From: Muricauda sp. SCSIO 65647
Lineage (GTDB): Bacteria > Bacteroidota > Bacteroidia > Flavobacteriales > Flavobacteriaceae
DNA: 64,000 nucleotides
Direction: 5' to 3'
Assembly (NCBI RefSeq): GCF_021534965.1
Contig: NZ_CP091037.1
Span: 1,466,501-1,530,500 of the forward strand
A model generated the notes under the pieces. It did no database searches and was not told where the DNA came from. It worked only from the letters and a program-made list of their open reading frames with translations. Below, piece by piece: positions 37,304 to 46,528 of the stretch. The position numbers and the translations under genes were made by a program. Numbering within the stretch: the stretch's first letter is position 1; every line of letters begins with the position of its first letter.

Positions 37304-37350
37304 GCATAGTATTGGTTAAAATTGAAAAATACATCCCGCTTAATAGCCCT

Positions 37351-37358
37351 TACTTTTG
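37351..37358 (+). promoter_or_regulatory. Candidate -7 box for the PhyH operon
   Basis: TACTTTTG ends 20 bp before the ATG at 37379 and matches TAnnTTTG. Confidence 0.45.
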
Positions 37359-37378
37359 ACTCATTAATACTTCATAGC

Positions 37379-38185
37379 ATGAACACGTCAAAATTATTGG
37401 ACCAGCACTATTCGTTGACCGCAGAACAAATCGATTTCTACCAAGAGAACCGCTACATAAAATTAAAACAGGTCTTGGATGCAGAAACACTGGCGCATTA
37501 CAATGCCGTGATCTCAAAAAAAGTCGATGAACTGAATCGACAAGACATTCCGATCGAAGAGCGCAATACGTATGGCAAGGCGTTTTTGCAATTGTTCAAT
37601 CTATGGAAACAAGATGAAGACATCAAGCAATTGGTCTTTAGCGAACGCTTGGCCAAAATTGCCGCGGATCTGTTGCAAGTAGATGGTGTACGACTGTACC
37701 ACGATCAGGCCCTGTTCAAGGAAGCCGGTGGCGGTATCACCCCTTGGCATGCCGATCAACACTATTGGCCATTGGCCACGGACAAGACAATCACCGCATG
37801 GATACCATTGCAAGAGACCCCACTTGATATGGGACCCTTGGAATTCAGTGCGGGTAGTCACGAAATTTTGGAAGGCAGGGAACTGTCCATTAGCGATGAT
37901 AGCGAGGTCATGATCCAAAAACGGCTAAAAGTGACCGATTTCAAACATGTCATTGAACCTTTTGACTTGGGAGAAGTAAGTTTTCATTCTGGTTGGGTCT
38001 TTCATCGGGCCGGAGCCAATACAACGGCCCATATGCGAAAGGTCATGACCGTAATCTATATGGACAAGGACATGAAATTGAAAGAACCCAAAAATGACGG
38101 CCAACTGAACGATTGGAACACCTGGTGCCCGGGTGCAAAAATCGGTGAGATCATCAACACCCCGCTAAATCCGGTGCTATATTAA
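37379..38185 (+). CDS. Phytanoyl-CoA dioxygenase (PhyH) family protein
   Basis: A 268-residue Fe(II)/2-oxoglutarate dioxygenase. The metal HxD pair is in TPWHADQHYW near residue 125 and the distal His is in HSGWVFHRAGANT near 215. The ATG at 37379 follows a -7 box; a TTG at 37322 is in frame but lies upstream of that box. It heads an operon of carbohydrate enzymes, so its substrate may be a sugar-linked or osmolyte-type compound rather than a fatty acyl-CoA; this is inference. Confidence 0.88.
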   Translation: MNTSKLLDQHYSLTAEQIDFYQENRYIKLKQVLDAETLAHYNAVISKKVDELNRQDIPIEERNTYGKAFLQLFNLWKQDEDIKQLVFSERLAKIAADLLQVDGVRLYHDQALFKEAGGGITPWHADQHYWPLATDKTITAWIPLQETPLDMGPLEFSAGSHEILEGRELSISDDSEVMIQKRLKVTDFKHVIEPFDLGEVSFHSGWVFHRAGANTTAHMRKVMTVIYMDKDMKLKEPKNDGQLNDWNTWCPGAKIGEIINTPLNPVLY

Positions 38186-38186
38186 A

Positions 38187-39014
38187 ATGAATACCATCAA
38201 ATACCTATACTCCTATTGGGGAAGTGAACATATGAGGCCAAAAGAATTTTTGGCCCTGGTCATTTCAAACGGTTTTGATGGTATTGAGATCAACCTCCCC
38301 AAAGACATAGAATTTGAAAGAAATTTTCATGAGGCACTCAATGCGGTCAGGCAAGTAAATCCAAGTTTTAGCTGCGGTCTTCAGCAAGTGCTTGGCGTAA
38401 AAAAGGAAACACCAGAAGAATATCTTGATATCGTGTTAAAGCGACTTGACCGACTGGTGCCCTACAATCCTACCTTCATAAATTCCCATACGGGAAAAGA
38501 CCATTATTCTTTCTCTCAAAATTGTAAGATCATTGAGGCCATTGAAGAGTTTTCAATACAACACAACATACGTGTATACCACGAAATTCATCGGGGGAGA
38601 TTTACGTTTCACAGCCTATCTACTTTAAAATATTTAGACGTTTTCCCCAATCTAAAGTTCGTGGGCGACCTATCGCATTGGTGTGTTGTTTCAGAGTCGA
38701 TGCTTCAAGACCAAGCAGACATCATCGACAAAATAATTCCCAGAATACGGCATATTCATGCGCGTGTAGGTTTTGAGCAATCCCCCCAGGTCAATGATCC
38801 ATTTGTTCCGGAGTGGAAGGCCCACCTTGACCAATTTGTAAAGTGGTGGCAAAGCATAGTAGATCATCATTTACCGTACAGGGATATGACCATTACGCCA
38901 GAGTTTGGCCCATTTCCATATATGCCGACCATGCCCTATACCAAAGAGCCTTTGGCGAAGCAAAGTAGATTGAATATGAAGCTGAAAGAATATTTGAAAA
39001 CGTCCTTGAAATGA
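38187..39014 (+). CDS. Xylose-isomerase-like TIM barrel
   Basis: A 275-residue cytoplasmic TIM barrel of the sugar phosphate isomerase/epimerase superfamily, with candidate metal ligands in RVYHEIHRGRFTF, KFVGDLSHWCVV, HIHARVGFEQSPQ and ITPEFGPFPYMP. It starts one base after the PhyH stop and overlaps the GH127 start by four bases, so the three are coupled. It is shorter than the two other TIM barrels in this window and differs from them in sequence. Substrate unknown. Confidence 0.85.
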   Translation: MNTIKYLYSYWGSEHMRPKEFLALVISNGFDGIEINLPKDIEFERNFHEALNAVRQVNPSFSCGLQQVLGVKKETPEEYLDIVLKRLDRLVPYNPTFINSHTGKDHYSFSQNCKIIEAIEEFSIQHNIRVYHEIHRGRFTFHSLSTLKYLDVFPNLKFVGDLSHWCVVSESMLQDQADIIDKIIPRIRHIHARVGFEQSPQVNDPFVPEWKAHLDQFVKWWQSIVDHHLPYRDMTITPEFGPFPYMPTMPYTKEPLAKQSRLNMKLKEYLKTSLK

Positions 39015-41065
39015 AAAAAATATCGATAATGCTATTGGTCATACTGTCATCTTGTAAAGAACCAAAAGAAAACTCGCAGGGTGAAAATTTCTCTAAAAAT
39101 GTACATAGGGTAGCCGAGCAACTGATAGATGACAGTGACAAGCTTCAATTTTTCAAGAACAAGAAAAATCCGATAAAGACAAGCTATCAGCCTTTCGAAA
39201 CGGGCAGTGTCTTGCCGAAAGGATGGATTTTGGAGATGATGGAAAACGACCTGGAAAAGGGAATCGTGGGCGCGTTAGACGAACTCTATCCAGGTATAAC
39301 GTCAGATGACCTGTATCATATGGCACGTCGTGGAGGCATGGAGGACATTCCTGAAATGGGTGATCTGGTACTTACGGGCCAGCCATGGGAAACATCGATC
39401 ATGTGGTGGAATGCAGAAACCATAGGCAACTGGTGGGAAGGTTTCATAAGACATGCGTTTCTGACCAAAAATGAAACAGCGATTGAACAATCGCATGAAA
39501 TTGTGCGCAACCTATTGAATTCAGCAGATGAAGATGGCTACATTGGAATCTACAAACCAAACCTTCGATACCAACATGATGGCTCAAACGGAGAGCTTTG
39601 GGCACAAACAACTGCGTTTAGAACGATGTTGGCCTATTATGGGTTCACAAATAATGAGAAGGTTCTAAAGGCCGTTGAACGCGCCATGGCTTTGACCATG
39701 CAACGCTATGGCAAGAATGGCAGAAATCCCTTTCAGCTTAAAAATGCTTTCGGGGGTGCCACGCACGGTCTAATGCTGACCGATGTCTGTGAAACACTGT
39801 ACCGTATTACCAACAAAGCTGAATATCAAGATTACGCCACCTACCTGTACGAGGCATTTTCTACCTTTTCCATAAATCGATCGTTCAATGATTTGCGCTA
39901 TCCTTTTTTAGCTGAGAGAGACTCCCTTTTTCAAGGACATGGTGTTCATACGTACGAGCATATTCGTTCTATGGTCAATGCCTATTACAACACCGGTTAT
40001 CCAGAATTGAAAGAAGCCCACAACAACATGATCGCAAAATTGGAACCCTGTATCTTACCCAGTGGGGCCGGCCATGGAGATGAGTGGATTTCAAAACTGA
40101 CCGCAGACCCAGACAAAACAGCGGCCGAGTACTGTGGAATGCTCGAGCTAAGAAATTCATACGGGAGTTTATTGGAAAAAACAGGTGAGGTACAGTTCGC
40201 CGACGCCGCAGAGAAATTGACCTATAATGCGATGTTGGGAGCCAGAAATCATGACGGAACCGCAATTACGTATTCTAAACACGACAACTGCTATGCAGTG
40301 GATGGCAAACATCATGAAGAAGATCGATCGGCCAACGAACCACGGTATAAATATTCGCCCACACATTCTGAACCGGCGGTTTGTTGTGTTCCCAATTACG
40401 GTAGAAATCTCCCCTATTTTCTTGATCAAATGTATATGAAGTTCGATGACGGCATTGCCATTCTCATGTACGGCCCTTCAGAACTCACCGCACCACTAGA
40501 TGATGCGACGATCATCATTCGGCAAAAGACCGACTACCCCTGGACAAACAAAGTGACCTTTGAAATCAGCGCCACAAGACCCAAGACCTTTACGTTGCGG
40601 TTCAGAAAGCCAGAGTGGAGTGAATCCGTAACATTTTCAGGGGTAGAGGCCGTAAATTCAAAGAATGGTTTTTATGAAGTAGCCAAAACTTGGCCCCCAG
40701 ATGAAACCTTTGCCATCACTTTCAATAACCCTATCAAAGTGAAACCGGCAAATAACGATCAAGTCTACCTGCAAAAAGGGCCTTTGGTATTTGCCCATCA
40801 AATACCCCATAAAGAAAAAACCATCAAAACCTATGGCGACACCTCTTTCAAAGATTATTACTGTCTTCCTGAAAATGAAGACCACAAGAATCTGGTCATC
40901 CCTGAAAATGCCAACTTTAAAAGCATTGAAGACGGTGAATTGGCATTGAAGGGAGAGCTCTTTGATACCTCAAGACAAAAAGAGGTAGAAGCAACGCTGG
41001 TGCCTATGGGCAAAACGGTTTTAAGGCGTGTCACATTCCCAGAAAAAAAACAACGACTACAATGA
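39011..41065 (+). CDS. GH127-family (beta-L-arabinofuranosidase-like) lipoprotein
   Basis: A 684-residue glycoside hydrolase with lipobox ILSSC at residue 15. The (alpha/alpha)6 barrel carries the metal and nucleophile set of GH127: E373 and C375 in AAEYCGMLELR, and the C458-C459 pair in AVCCVPNYGRNLPYF, one of which is the nucleophile in characterised enzymes. A C-terminal beta region follows. GH127 releases terminal L-arabinofuranose, and related families act on other furanosides. Surface or periplasmic location is implied by the lipobox. Coupled to its neighbours by 4-bp overlaps. Confidence 0.9.
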   Translation: MKKISIMLLVILSSCKEPKENSQGENFSKNVHRVAEQLIDDSDKLQFFKNKKNPIKTSYQPFETGSVLPKGWILEMMENDLEKGIVGALDELYPGITSDDLYHMARRGGMEDIPEMGDLVLTGQPWETSIMWWNAETIGNWWEGFIRHAFLTKNETAIEQSHEIVRNLLNSADEDGYIGIYKPNLRYQHDGSNGELWAQTTAFRTMLAYYGFTNNEKVLKAVERAMALTMQRYGKNGRNPFQLKNAFGGATHGLMLTDVCETLYRITNKAEYQDYATYLYEAFSTFSINRSFNDLRYPFLAERDSLFQGHGVHTYEHIRSMVNAYYNTGYPELKEAHNNMIAKLEPCILPSGAGHGDEWISKLTADPDKTAAEYCGMLELRNSYGSLLEKTGEVQFADAAEKLTYNAMLGARNHDGTAITYSKHDNCYAVDGKHHEEDRSANEPRYKYSPTHSEPAVCCVPNYGRNLPYFLDQMYMKFDDGIAILMYGPSELTAPLDDATIIIRQKTDYPWTNKVTFEISATRPKTFTLRFRKPEWSESVTFSGVEAVNSKNGFYEVAKTWPPDETFAITFNNPIKVKPANNDQVYLQKGPLVFAHQIPHKEKTIKTYGDTSFKDYYCLPENEDHKNLVIPENANFKSIEDGELALKGELFDTSRQKEVEATLVPMGKTVLRRVTFPEKKQRLQ

Positions 41066-42726
41066 GAAAGCTTACAGAGTACAGTTTCTTCTTCATCGTT
41101 TTTACACTATTGTTTTCTTGCAATACGAATAAAAAACAGGATGAAGGTGAAACCGCCGGGGCATCGACCATCGATCGACCCATCAATTGGAACAATGAAA
41201 TTATTTACCACGTCATGCAGCGCAGTTTTTACGATAGCAATGGCGACCTACATGGTGACCTCAACGGGTTTACCGAAAAGTTGGACTATCTCAAAGAACT
41301 CGGTGTGACCACTATTTTATTCACGCCGTTGTACGAATCGGGTTTCTATCATAATTATTTCCCCACAAATTATGAGAATATCGATCAAGAGTACGGAACC
41401 AAGGAAGACTATCTAAATTTCGTCAAGGCCGTACATGATAAGGGGCTTAAGTTCTTGATGGACATGGAAACCCAATATGCCCAAAGCGGACATATTTGGT
41501 TTGACGACTCCTATAAAAATCCAGATTCAGAATATGCAGACTTCATCTACTATGCTGACTCCCTCAATCGGTATCCTGAACAAATTTTTATGCCCCCCAA
41601 ATCACCAATGCACGAGTTTGAGGCATGGCCGGGCGACAAATACCACATCGTTTTGCTCGATGTGAACCATGCACGTGTCAAACAATGGATGATCGATTTC
41701 TACAGCTATTGGGTCGATCCAAACAAAGATGGAAATTTCGACGATGGGGTAGACGGCTTTAGAATTGACCATATTATGGACGACTTGGACAACAAAGGGA
41801 TTTTTACCAACATGTACCAAGACTTTTGGCGACCTATTTTTGAGGCCTGCAAAGACATCAATCCGAATATTTTTGTTTTGGGCGAACAGTCAAACTGGAA
41901 TGAATACGGCGACCAAATGATAGTGAAAAGTGGTGCAGACGCCGCTTTTAACTTTCCGCTTCGTTTTGCCATAGCTGGGGAAGAGGGCACACACGATATG
42001 TACATTGACCCATCATCAAAAGGTGTAACCATGGAACCAAACAGAATTCACAGCGTGGTTTTGGAAAATCTTGCGAAATTCAGTGATAGTACGTTCACGG
42101 TGAATTTTTTGGAAAACCATGACACGTCAAGATGGGCGTCAGTGGTCAACGGCAATGAAGACCAAAAACGAAGTGCTGCCATTTTAAACCTTCTTTTGCC
42201 AGGGGTACCATCAATTTATTATGGACAGGAGCTGGGGGTCACCGGTCAAAAGCACGAGTGGGGCAGTGACGCCAATCATATTCCCGTTCGCGAGGCTTTT
42301 CCATGGACAAGTAATTTTGAGGATTCGGGCAATGCCCTGTGGTATAAAGATGGTGGCGCGGTTTGGGATGTTTCTTTTTGGCAATCGGAGGCCATTCAGC
42401 AGTTCAGTCTTGAACATCAAAAGAATGACCCAAATTCGCTGTGGAACCATTATAAAAAACTTATCAAGATTCGAACGAATTATGACAGCTTTCGATTGGG
42501 TGATTATGTACCTTTATATGAAAATTTAGAAGGGGTCATAGCCTTTCAACGAGCCTATGGAAATGAAAAGGCGATCGTGATGATCAATATCAACAATGAC
42601 CCCATAGAAGTGCAAATGGATACCGAAAGTTATGAGGAAGTATATGGGCAGGGTGCTGAAGTTTCCAAGGCTAAAATACTATTGGCCCCCTTTGGCCATT
42701 ATGTAGCGTTGAACAAATCAGATTGA
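41062..42726 (+). CDS. GH13 alpha-amylase-family lipoprotein
   Basis: A 554-residue lipoprotein (lipobox LLFSC at residue 20) with a full GH13 catalytic domain: nucleophile D236 in GFRIDHIM, acid/base E275 in LGEQSNW, and D354 in ENHDTSRW. The (beta/alpha)8 barrel begins IIYHVMQRSFYDSNGD near residue 50 and a C-terminal beta domain follows residue 460. GH13 enzymes act on alpha-glucosidic bonds, by hydrolysis or transfer. Finding it with GH127 and an esterase is unusual, and the substrate may be a mixed or modified saccharide. Confidence 0.92.
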   Translation: MRKLTEYSFFFIVFTLLFSCNTNKKQDEGETAGASTIDRPINWNNEIIYHVMQRSFYDSNGDLHGDLNGFTEKLDYLKELGVTTILFTPLYESGFYHNYFPTNYENIDQEYGTKEDYLNFVKAVHDKGLKFLMDMETQYAQSGHIWFDDSYKNPDSEYADFIYYADSLNRYPEQIFMPPKSPMHEFEAWPGDKYHIVLLDVNHARVKQWMIDFYSYWVDPNKDGNFDDGVDGFRIDHIMDDLDNKGIFTNMYQDFWRPIFEACKDINPNIFVLGEQSNWNEYGDQMIVKSGADAAFNFPLRFAIAGEEGTHDMYIDPSSKGVTMEPNRIHSVVLENLAKFSDSTFTVNFLENHDTSRWASVVNGNEDQKRSAAILNLLLPGVPSIYYGQELGVTGQKHEWGSDANHIPVREAFPWTSNFEDSGNALWYKDGGAVWDVSFWQSEAIQQFSLEHQKNDPNSLWNHYKKLIKIRTNYDSFRLGDYVPLYENLEGVIAFQRAYGNEKAIVMININNDPIEVQMDTESYEEVYGQGAEVSKAKILLAPFGHYVALNKSD

Positions 42727-42753
42727 CCTTTTTTTGATAGAAACCCGTAGTTT

Positions 42754-43659
42754 ATGAGATTCTTTTTTTTGATTTTTTGTGCGAGTATTTGTTTAGGGAT
42801 CAACGCCCAAGATACCGGGCCCAACATCCATACCGTCAAGGATATGGCCTCCGCCTATGTTGCCCCAAGGGATGTTTATGTTCGATTGCCCGAAAAGTAC
42901 AGTGAAGACAATACCTATCCCGTGCTCTACATGCACGATGGGCAAATGCTCTTTAGCACCCAAGAAACATGGAACGGCCAAAACTGGGGGGTTGATCAAA
43001 CCATTGATAGTCTTGTAAATAAGGAGATGATCCACGATATCATCGTAGTGGGCATTGCCAATGTAGCTGCTGCCCGACACGCCAATTACTATCCTGAAAA
43101 GCCTTTTTTGTCCCTCCCGACTGCAGTTAAAGATTCATTGTTGGCCATTTCAAGAGGTGATGCCAAACTATTTGACAAAACCGTTAATTCAGATGATTAC
43201 TTAAAATTCTTGGTGTTTGAGGTAAAGCCCTTTATTGATCAAAAGTATTCCACTAAAACGGAAAGTGAACATACCTTCATAGCAGGGTCAAGTATGGGCG
43301 GCCTCATCTCTATGTACGCTTTTTTTGAATATCCCGAAGTCTTTGGTGGGGCTGCATGTCTTTCCACCCATTGGATCGGTGGTTTTGTGGATAATGCTAT
43401 CATTCCGAACAGCTTTAGGGCCTATATCGAACATAGAAGGGGATTGATAGAAGGCAGAAAGTTATATTTTGATACGGGTACCGAAACACTGGATCGCCAT
43501 TATGGCGCCCATCAACAAAGTATCGATGCCTTGTTCAACGAGCAAAACGGATTGAACAAGTACTATTTGAGCAAGGTCTTTGACGGTGCGGCCCATACGG
43601 AAAACGACTGGAAAACACGTTTTCACAATCCGATACGGTTCTTATTACAAAATGAGTGA
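42754..43659 (+). CDS. Secreted alpha/beta hydrolase (esterase D/XynZ-like)
   Basis: A 301-residue exported hydrolase with a signal peptide ending GINAQ. The nucleophile serine is in AGSSMGGLISMYAF near residue 180, and the acid/His region is in FDGAAHTENDWKTRF near the end. This branch includes sugar acyl esterases. It is the last gene of the PhyH operon, 27 bp after the GH13 gene, and could remove acyl groups from the operon's glycan substrate. Confidence 0.88.
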   Translation: MRFFFLIFCASICLGINAQDTGPNIHTVKDMASAYVAPRDVYVRLPEKYSEDNTYPVLYMHDGQMLFSTQETWNGQNWGVDQTIDSLVNKEMIHDIIVVGIANVAAARHANYYPEKPFLSLPTAVKDSLLAISRGDAKLFDKTVNSDDYLKFLVFEVKPFIDQKYSTKTESEHTFIAGSSMGGLISMYAFFEYPEVFGGAACLSTHWIGGFVDNAIIPNSFRAYIEHRRGLIEGRKLYFDTGTETLDRHYGAHQQSIDALFNEQNGLNKYYLSKVFDGAAHTENDWKTRFHNPIRFLLQNE

Positions 43660-43683
43660 TACAAGGGTGTTGCCCACTGCATA

Positions 43684-43700
43684 CGATTTCGCTATATTTC
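43684..43700 (+). promoter_or_regulatory. 17-bp promoter-like element, copy 2
   Basis: CGATTTCGCTATATTTC, identical to 34570-34586, 52 bp upstream of the second AraC gene. Confidence 0.35.
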
Positions 43701-43752
43701 ATAAAAATCCTTAAACCGTATCCAAGGTGTGGTTGCGGTAATTGTTCGGGCT

Positions 43753-44586
43753 ATGAAATTTGATGACATTCAGTCCTTTAACGAATACACCAATGCCAGA
43801 AAGCCTAGGCACCGGTTTATCGACATCGGTACATATCCCCAAGACTTCTTGCTATCATCCCCTGCGGTCTATCCGAACTTCTATCGTATTTCCATTAAGT
43901 ATGGGTTAGAAAATGATAAGAAAAAGGGGTATATGTACTTTTCAAGCCCCAACCAGCCCATTGAATGGAAAACCGATACCCCTTGGAAAGGCTACTATAT
44001 CAACATTACGGAAGAATTGATCGCCAACAACCAACATTTGCACTATTCATTTTTGAATTATGGATTGCATGAACCCTTATTTCTAAAAAAGGAGGAAGAA
44101 ACAATCATTACCCAACTGTTTAAAGAAGCCTTGAAAGAATATAATAAAGAGGTTTTTTCAATCGATCTGTTGCTCGCCTACGCCAATTTGCTTTTTGCGC
44201 ACGTGGCCCAGTTCTATAAAAGGCAATTTGGTGAACGCAAAGAGCAGTATAGCAAATTAGTGGGTGATTTCTTTTCTCTACTTGATAGCTATTATGTTCA
44301 ACATGGCGAAGACAGCAAAACGGTTCAGCCCTCTGTACATTATTTTGCCGATCGATTGAACGTGACCCCCAACTATTTGAGCGATGTCATTAAATTTTAT
44401 ACGGGCAAACCCGCTTTAGAACATATTCACCAGCATATCGTCAAAGTGGCCAAATCATTGTTGGTTCAGAAAAAGACCACTATTTCAGAAATTGCCTATC
44501 AGCTCGGTTTTGAATATCCGAATTATTTTTCCCGTCTTTTTCGCAAAGTGACCGGTGTCTCCCCCTCAATTTTCTCCAACCTGTAA
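43753..44586 (+). CDS. AraC family transcriptional regulator (second)
   Basis: A 277-residue regulator with an N-terminal sensor domain and a C-terminal AraC domain (FADRLNVTPNYLSDVIKFY, and ISEIAYQLGFEYPNYFSRLF). The ATG at 43753 is preferred to a GTG at 43729. It follows the PhyH operon on the same strand and precedes a hydrolase by 93 bp, so it may control either. Confidence 0.9.
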   Translation: MKFDDIQSFNEYTNARKPRHRFIDIGTYPQDFLLSSPAVYPNFYRISIKYGLENDKKKGYMYFSSPNQPIEWKTDTPWKGYYINITEELIANNQHLHYSFLNYGLHEPLFLKKEEETIITQLFKEALKEYNKEVFSIDLLLAYANLLFAHVAQFYKRQFGERKEQYSKLVGDFFSLLDSYYVQHGEDSKTVQPSVHYFADRLNVTPNYLSDVIKFYTGKPALEHIHQHIVKVAKSLLVQKKTTISEIAYQLGFEYPNYFSRLFRKVTGVSPSIFSNL

Positions 44587-44679
44587 TTTGTATCCTTTTT
44601 ACCTTCATTTGTTTCCATATCCCCATGCTAAAACAAAAGACCTTTGCGCTACAGAGAACTCAAATAAAATCGTATCGCT

Positions 44680-45699
44680 ATGGCTTTTGAAAAAACATTG
44701 GATTATACCATTGCCGACACCCTTACGGGCAGAATGGGTGAAGAGGCTTATAAAAAAGCAATTGAACAGCAAAAAACCATTTCTGAACAAGAGTATGCGA
44801 CATTAAAATACTTGGCAGCATTTGCCGTTCGCCCCATGTTCAGAACACCGGTGCACAAAACCCCTTCAGACCACGGCATGGATATATGGGAAGATGTATA
44901 TTTTTCATCAGCTGACGGGGTTCCTCTTGAGGGCTGGTACATCCCTTCCGTAAAAGGTGAATCAGATAAGCTGATCATCATCAACCATCCGATGCCGATG
45001 AGTCGTTCGGGCTTCACCGGACATTTCGGAGAACCCTTCTCAGGAGTCGATACCCTTGAAATCGATTTTGTGGCACACATGGGCCATCTTTCAAGGGCCG
45101 GTTATAACATTTTAGCGTACGATTTGAGAAACCATGGCAATAGTGGAACTGCCAATGGCGGAATCTGTGGTATTGGCAGATATGAGTGGCGAGATGTAGT
45201 GGGCGCCCAGCAATATGTGGCGAGTCACCCCAAATTGGGCAAAATGAAGTGTGGACTCTACAATAGATGCACTGGCGGAAATGCCGCATATGAGGCCATG
45301 TATCGCCGTCCTGAACTGTTTAAGGATGTGCTCTGCTTCTTCGGACCCATGACCGTTTCAATGACCGCGCTGATGACTTCTTTCGCCGGCCTTATGGGAT
45401 TGGATCAATACATGGAACTGATGGATCTTGAACAACTGAAACTGGGAGGTTTTACCAATGGGAAGATGCACCCGCAGAAGTACGCGCATGCGGTAGAAGT
45501 ACCCTACTTCATGGCGGAAGTATTGGATGATGTTTGGACAGACAACCCCAAAGATGCCCAAGAAATCTTTGACAACATACGTTCAGAAGAGAAAGAACTG
45601 TTCTGGATCGAAGGAACGAACCGTAGGTTTGACGGCTATAACTACTTCGGTGTACACCCAGAAAAAATGATCGCTTTCTTCGATACGTATATGCAATAA
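44680..45699 (+). CDS. Alpha/beta hydrolase with cysteine at the nucleophile position
   Basis: A 339-residue cytoplasmic alpha/beta hydrolase-fold protein. The nucleophile elbow reads LYNRCTGGNAA with C197 where serine is usual, as in dienelactone hydrolases. The fold is otherwise intact (IINHPMPMSRSGF, NILAYDLRNHGNSG, and a C-terminal FGVHPEKMIAFF with the likely His). It ends in a strong terminator. Substrate unknown. The cysteine may mark a thiol nucleophile or a non-catalytic member. Confidence 0.85.
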   Translation: MAFEKTLDYTIADTLTGRMGEEAYKKAIEQQKTISEQEYATLKYLAAFAVRPMFRTPVHKTPSDHGMDIWEDVYFSSADGVPLEGWYIPSVKGESDKLIIINHPMPMSRSGFTGHFGEPFSGVDTLEIDFVAHMGHLSRAGYNILAYDLRNHGNSGTANGGICGIGRYEWRDVVGAQQYVASHPKLGKMKCGLYNRCTGGNAAYEAMYRRPELFKDVLCFFGPMTVSMTALMTSFAGLMGLDQYMELMDLEQLKLGGFTNGKMHPQKYAHAVEVPYFMAEVLDDVWTDNPKDAQEIFDNIRSEEKELFWIEGTNRRFDGYNYFGVHPEKMIAFFDTYMQ

Positions 45700-45730
45700 A
45701 AAATATAGCGAAAAAGGTACACATGCATTA

Positions 45731-45756
45731 ACGGTCTGGGTGTTTGCCCAGACCGT
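45731..45756 (+). terminator. Intrinsic terminator after the Cys-hydrolase gene
   Basis: ACGGTCTGGG, loop TGTTTG, CCCAGACCGT, followed by TTTTGTGTTT. Confidence 0.9.
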
Positions 45757-45853
45757 TTTTGTGTTTAATTGAGTATCTTCCAAATTGGAAAGCAATGGCG
45801 ATCACACCGTATACGCATTCCATAGTACATCAATGGAACACATTTAGAATAAC

Positions 45854-46396
45854 ATGAAACAACTACTTGTCTTGACCCCAATATTCTTTTTCTGTTTGTT
45901 CAAAACACCATTGTTGGCCCAACAGCATAATTTTATTGAGGACTATCTAGAGCGATTGGAAAATTCCCGTAACTATTTACTTCTTGTGGCAGAAACAATG
46001 CCCGAAGACAAATACGGCTTTAAAGCATCGCCAGAGTCGTTGACCTTTGCCGAGAATTTAATGCATATCGGCTATGCGATGGATTGGCATAGCCAGTCAT
46101 TGTTGGGTGGCCGAGAATCTAGGGATTGGAACACCGACACTATTTTCAAGGTCGCCGACAAATCCAAAGAAGAAATGATTGCGACAATCGACGACACATT
46201 TGATCAAACCATAGCGTTGATCAAAAAATTCGATGCCGACCAATTCGATGACGAGTTGGACTATTTTGGGCTAACGAGAACAAAGCGACAGATCTTTTTA
46301 TTGCTTGCCGACCACATTACCCATCACAGAGGTCAAATGCTTGTCTATATGAGGTTGAACGGGCTGGTGCCCCCTAGGTATGTGTTGTTTCAATGA
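45854..46396 (+). CDS. Secreted DinB family protein
   Basis: A 180-residue four-helix-bundle protein with a signal peptide ending LLAQ. Its His residues in LMHIGYAMDWHSQSLL and DHITHHRGQML form the DinB metal site. Unlike the DinB protein at 13626 it is exported. Function unknown. Confidence 0.87.
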   Translation: MKQLLVLTPIFFFCLFKTPLLAQQHNFIEDYLERLENSRNYLLLVAETMPEDKYGFKASPESLTFAENLMHIGYAMDWHSQSLLGGRESRDWNTDTIFKVADKSKEEMIATIDDTFDQTIALIKKFDADQFDDELDYFGLTRTKRQIFLLLADHITHHRGQMLVYMRLNGLVPPRYVLFQ

Positions 46397-46503
46397 AGTG
46401 GTTCAGGCCCGAGCGACCATTTCCGCAAAACCACCTATAACCGATCATTCCCCTAAAAAATTGGTTTAACAGAATATACTGTAACAAAACATAAAAATAG
46501 GGG

Positions 46504-46526
46504 TCTAATGGTAAGCAACCATTAGA
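46504..46526. promoter_or_regulatory. 9-bp inverted repeat directly before an S41 gene
   Basis: TCTAATGGT, spacer AAGCA, ACCATTAGA: perfect arms ending 2 bp before the ATG at 46529. In mRNA it would fold over the ribosome-binding region; as DNA it could be an operator. Confidence 0.55.
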
Positions 46527-46528
46527 AA

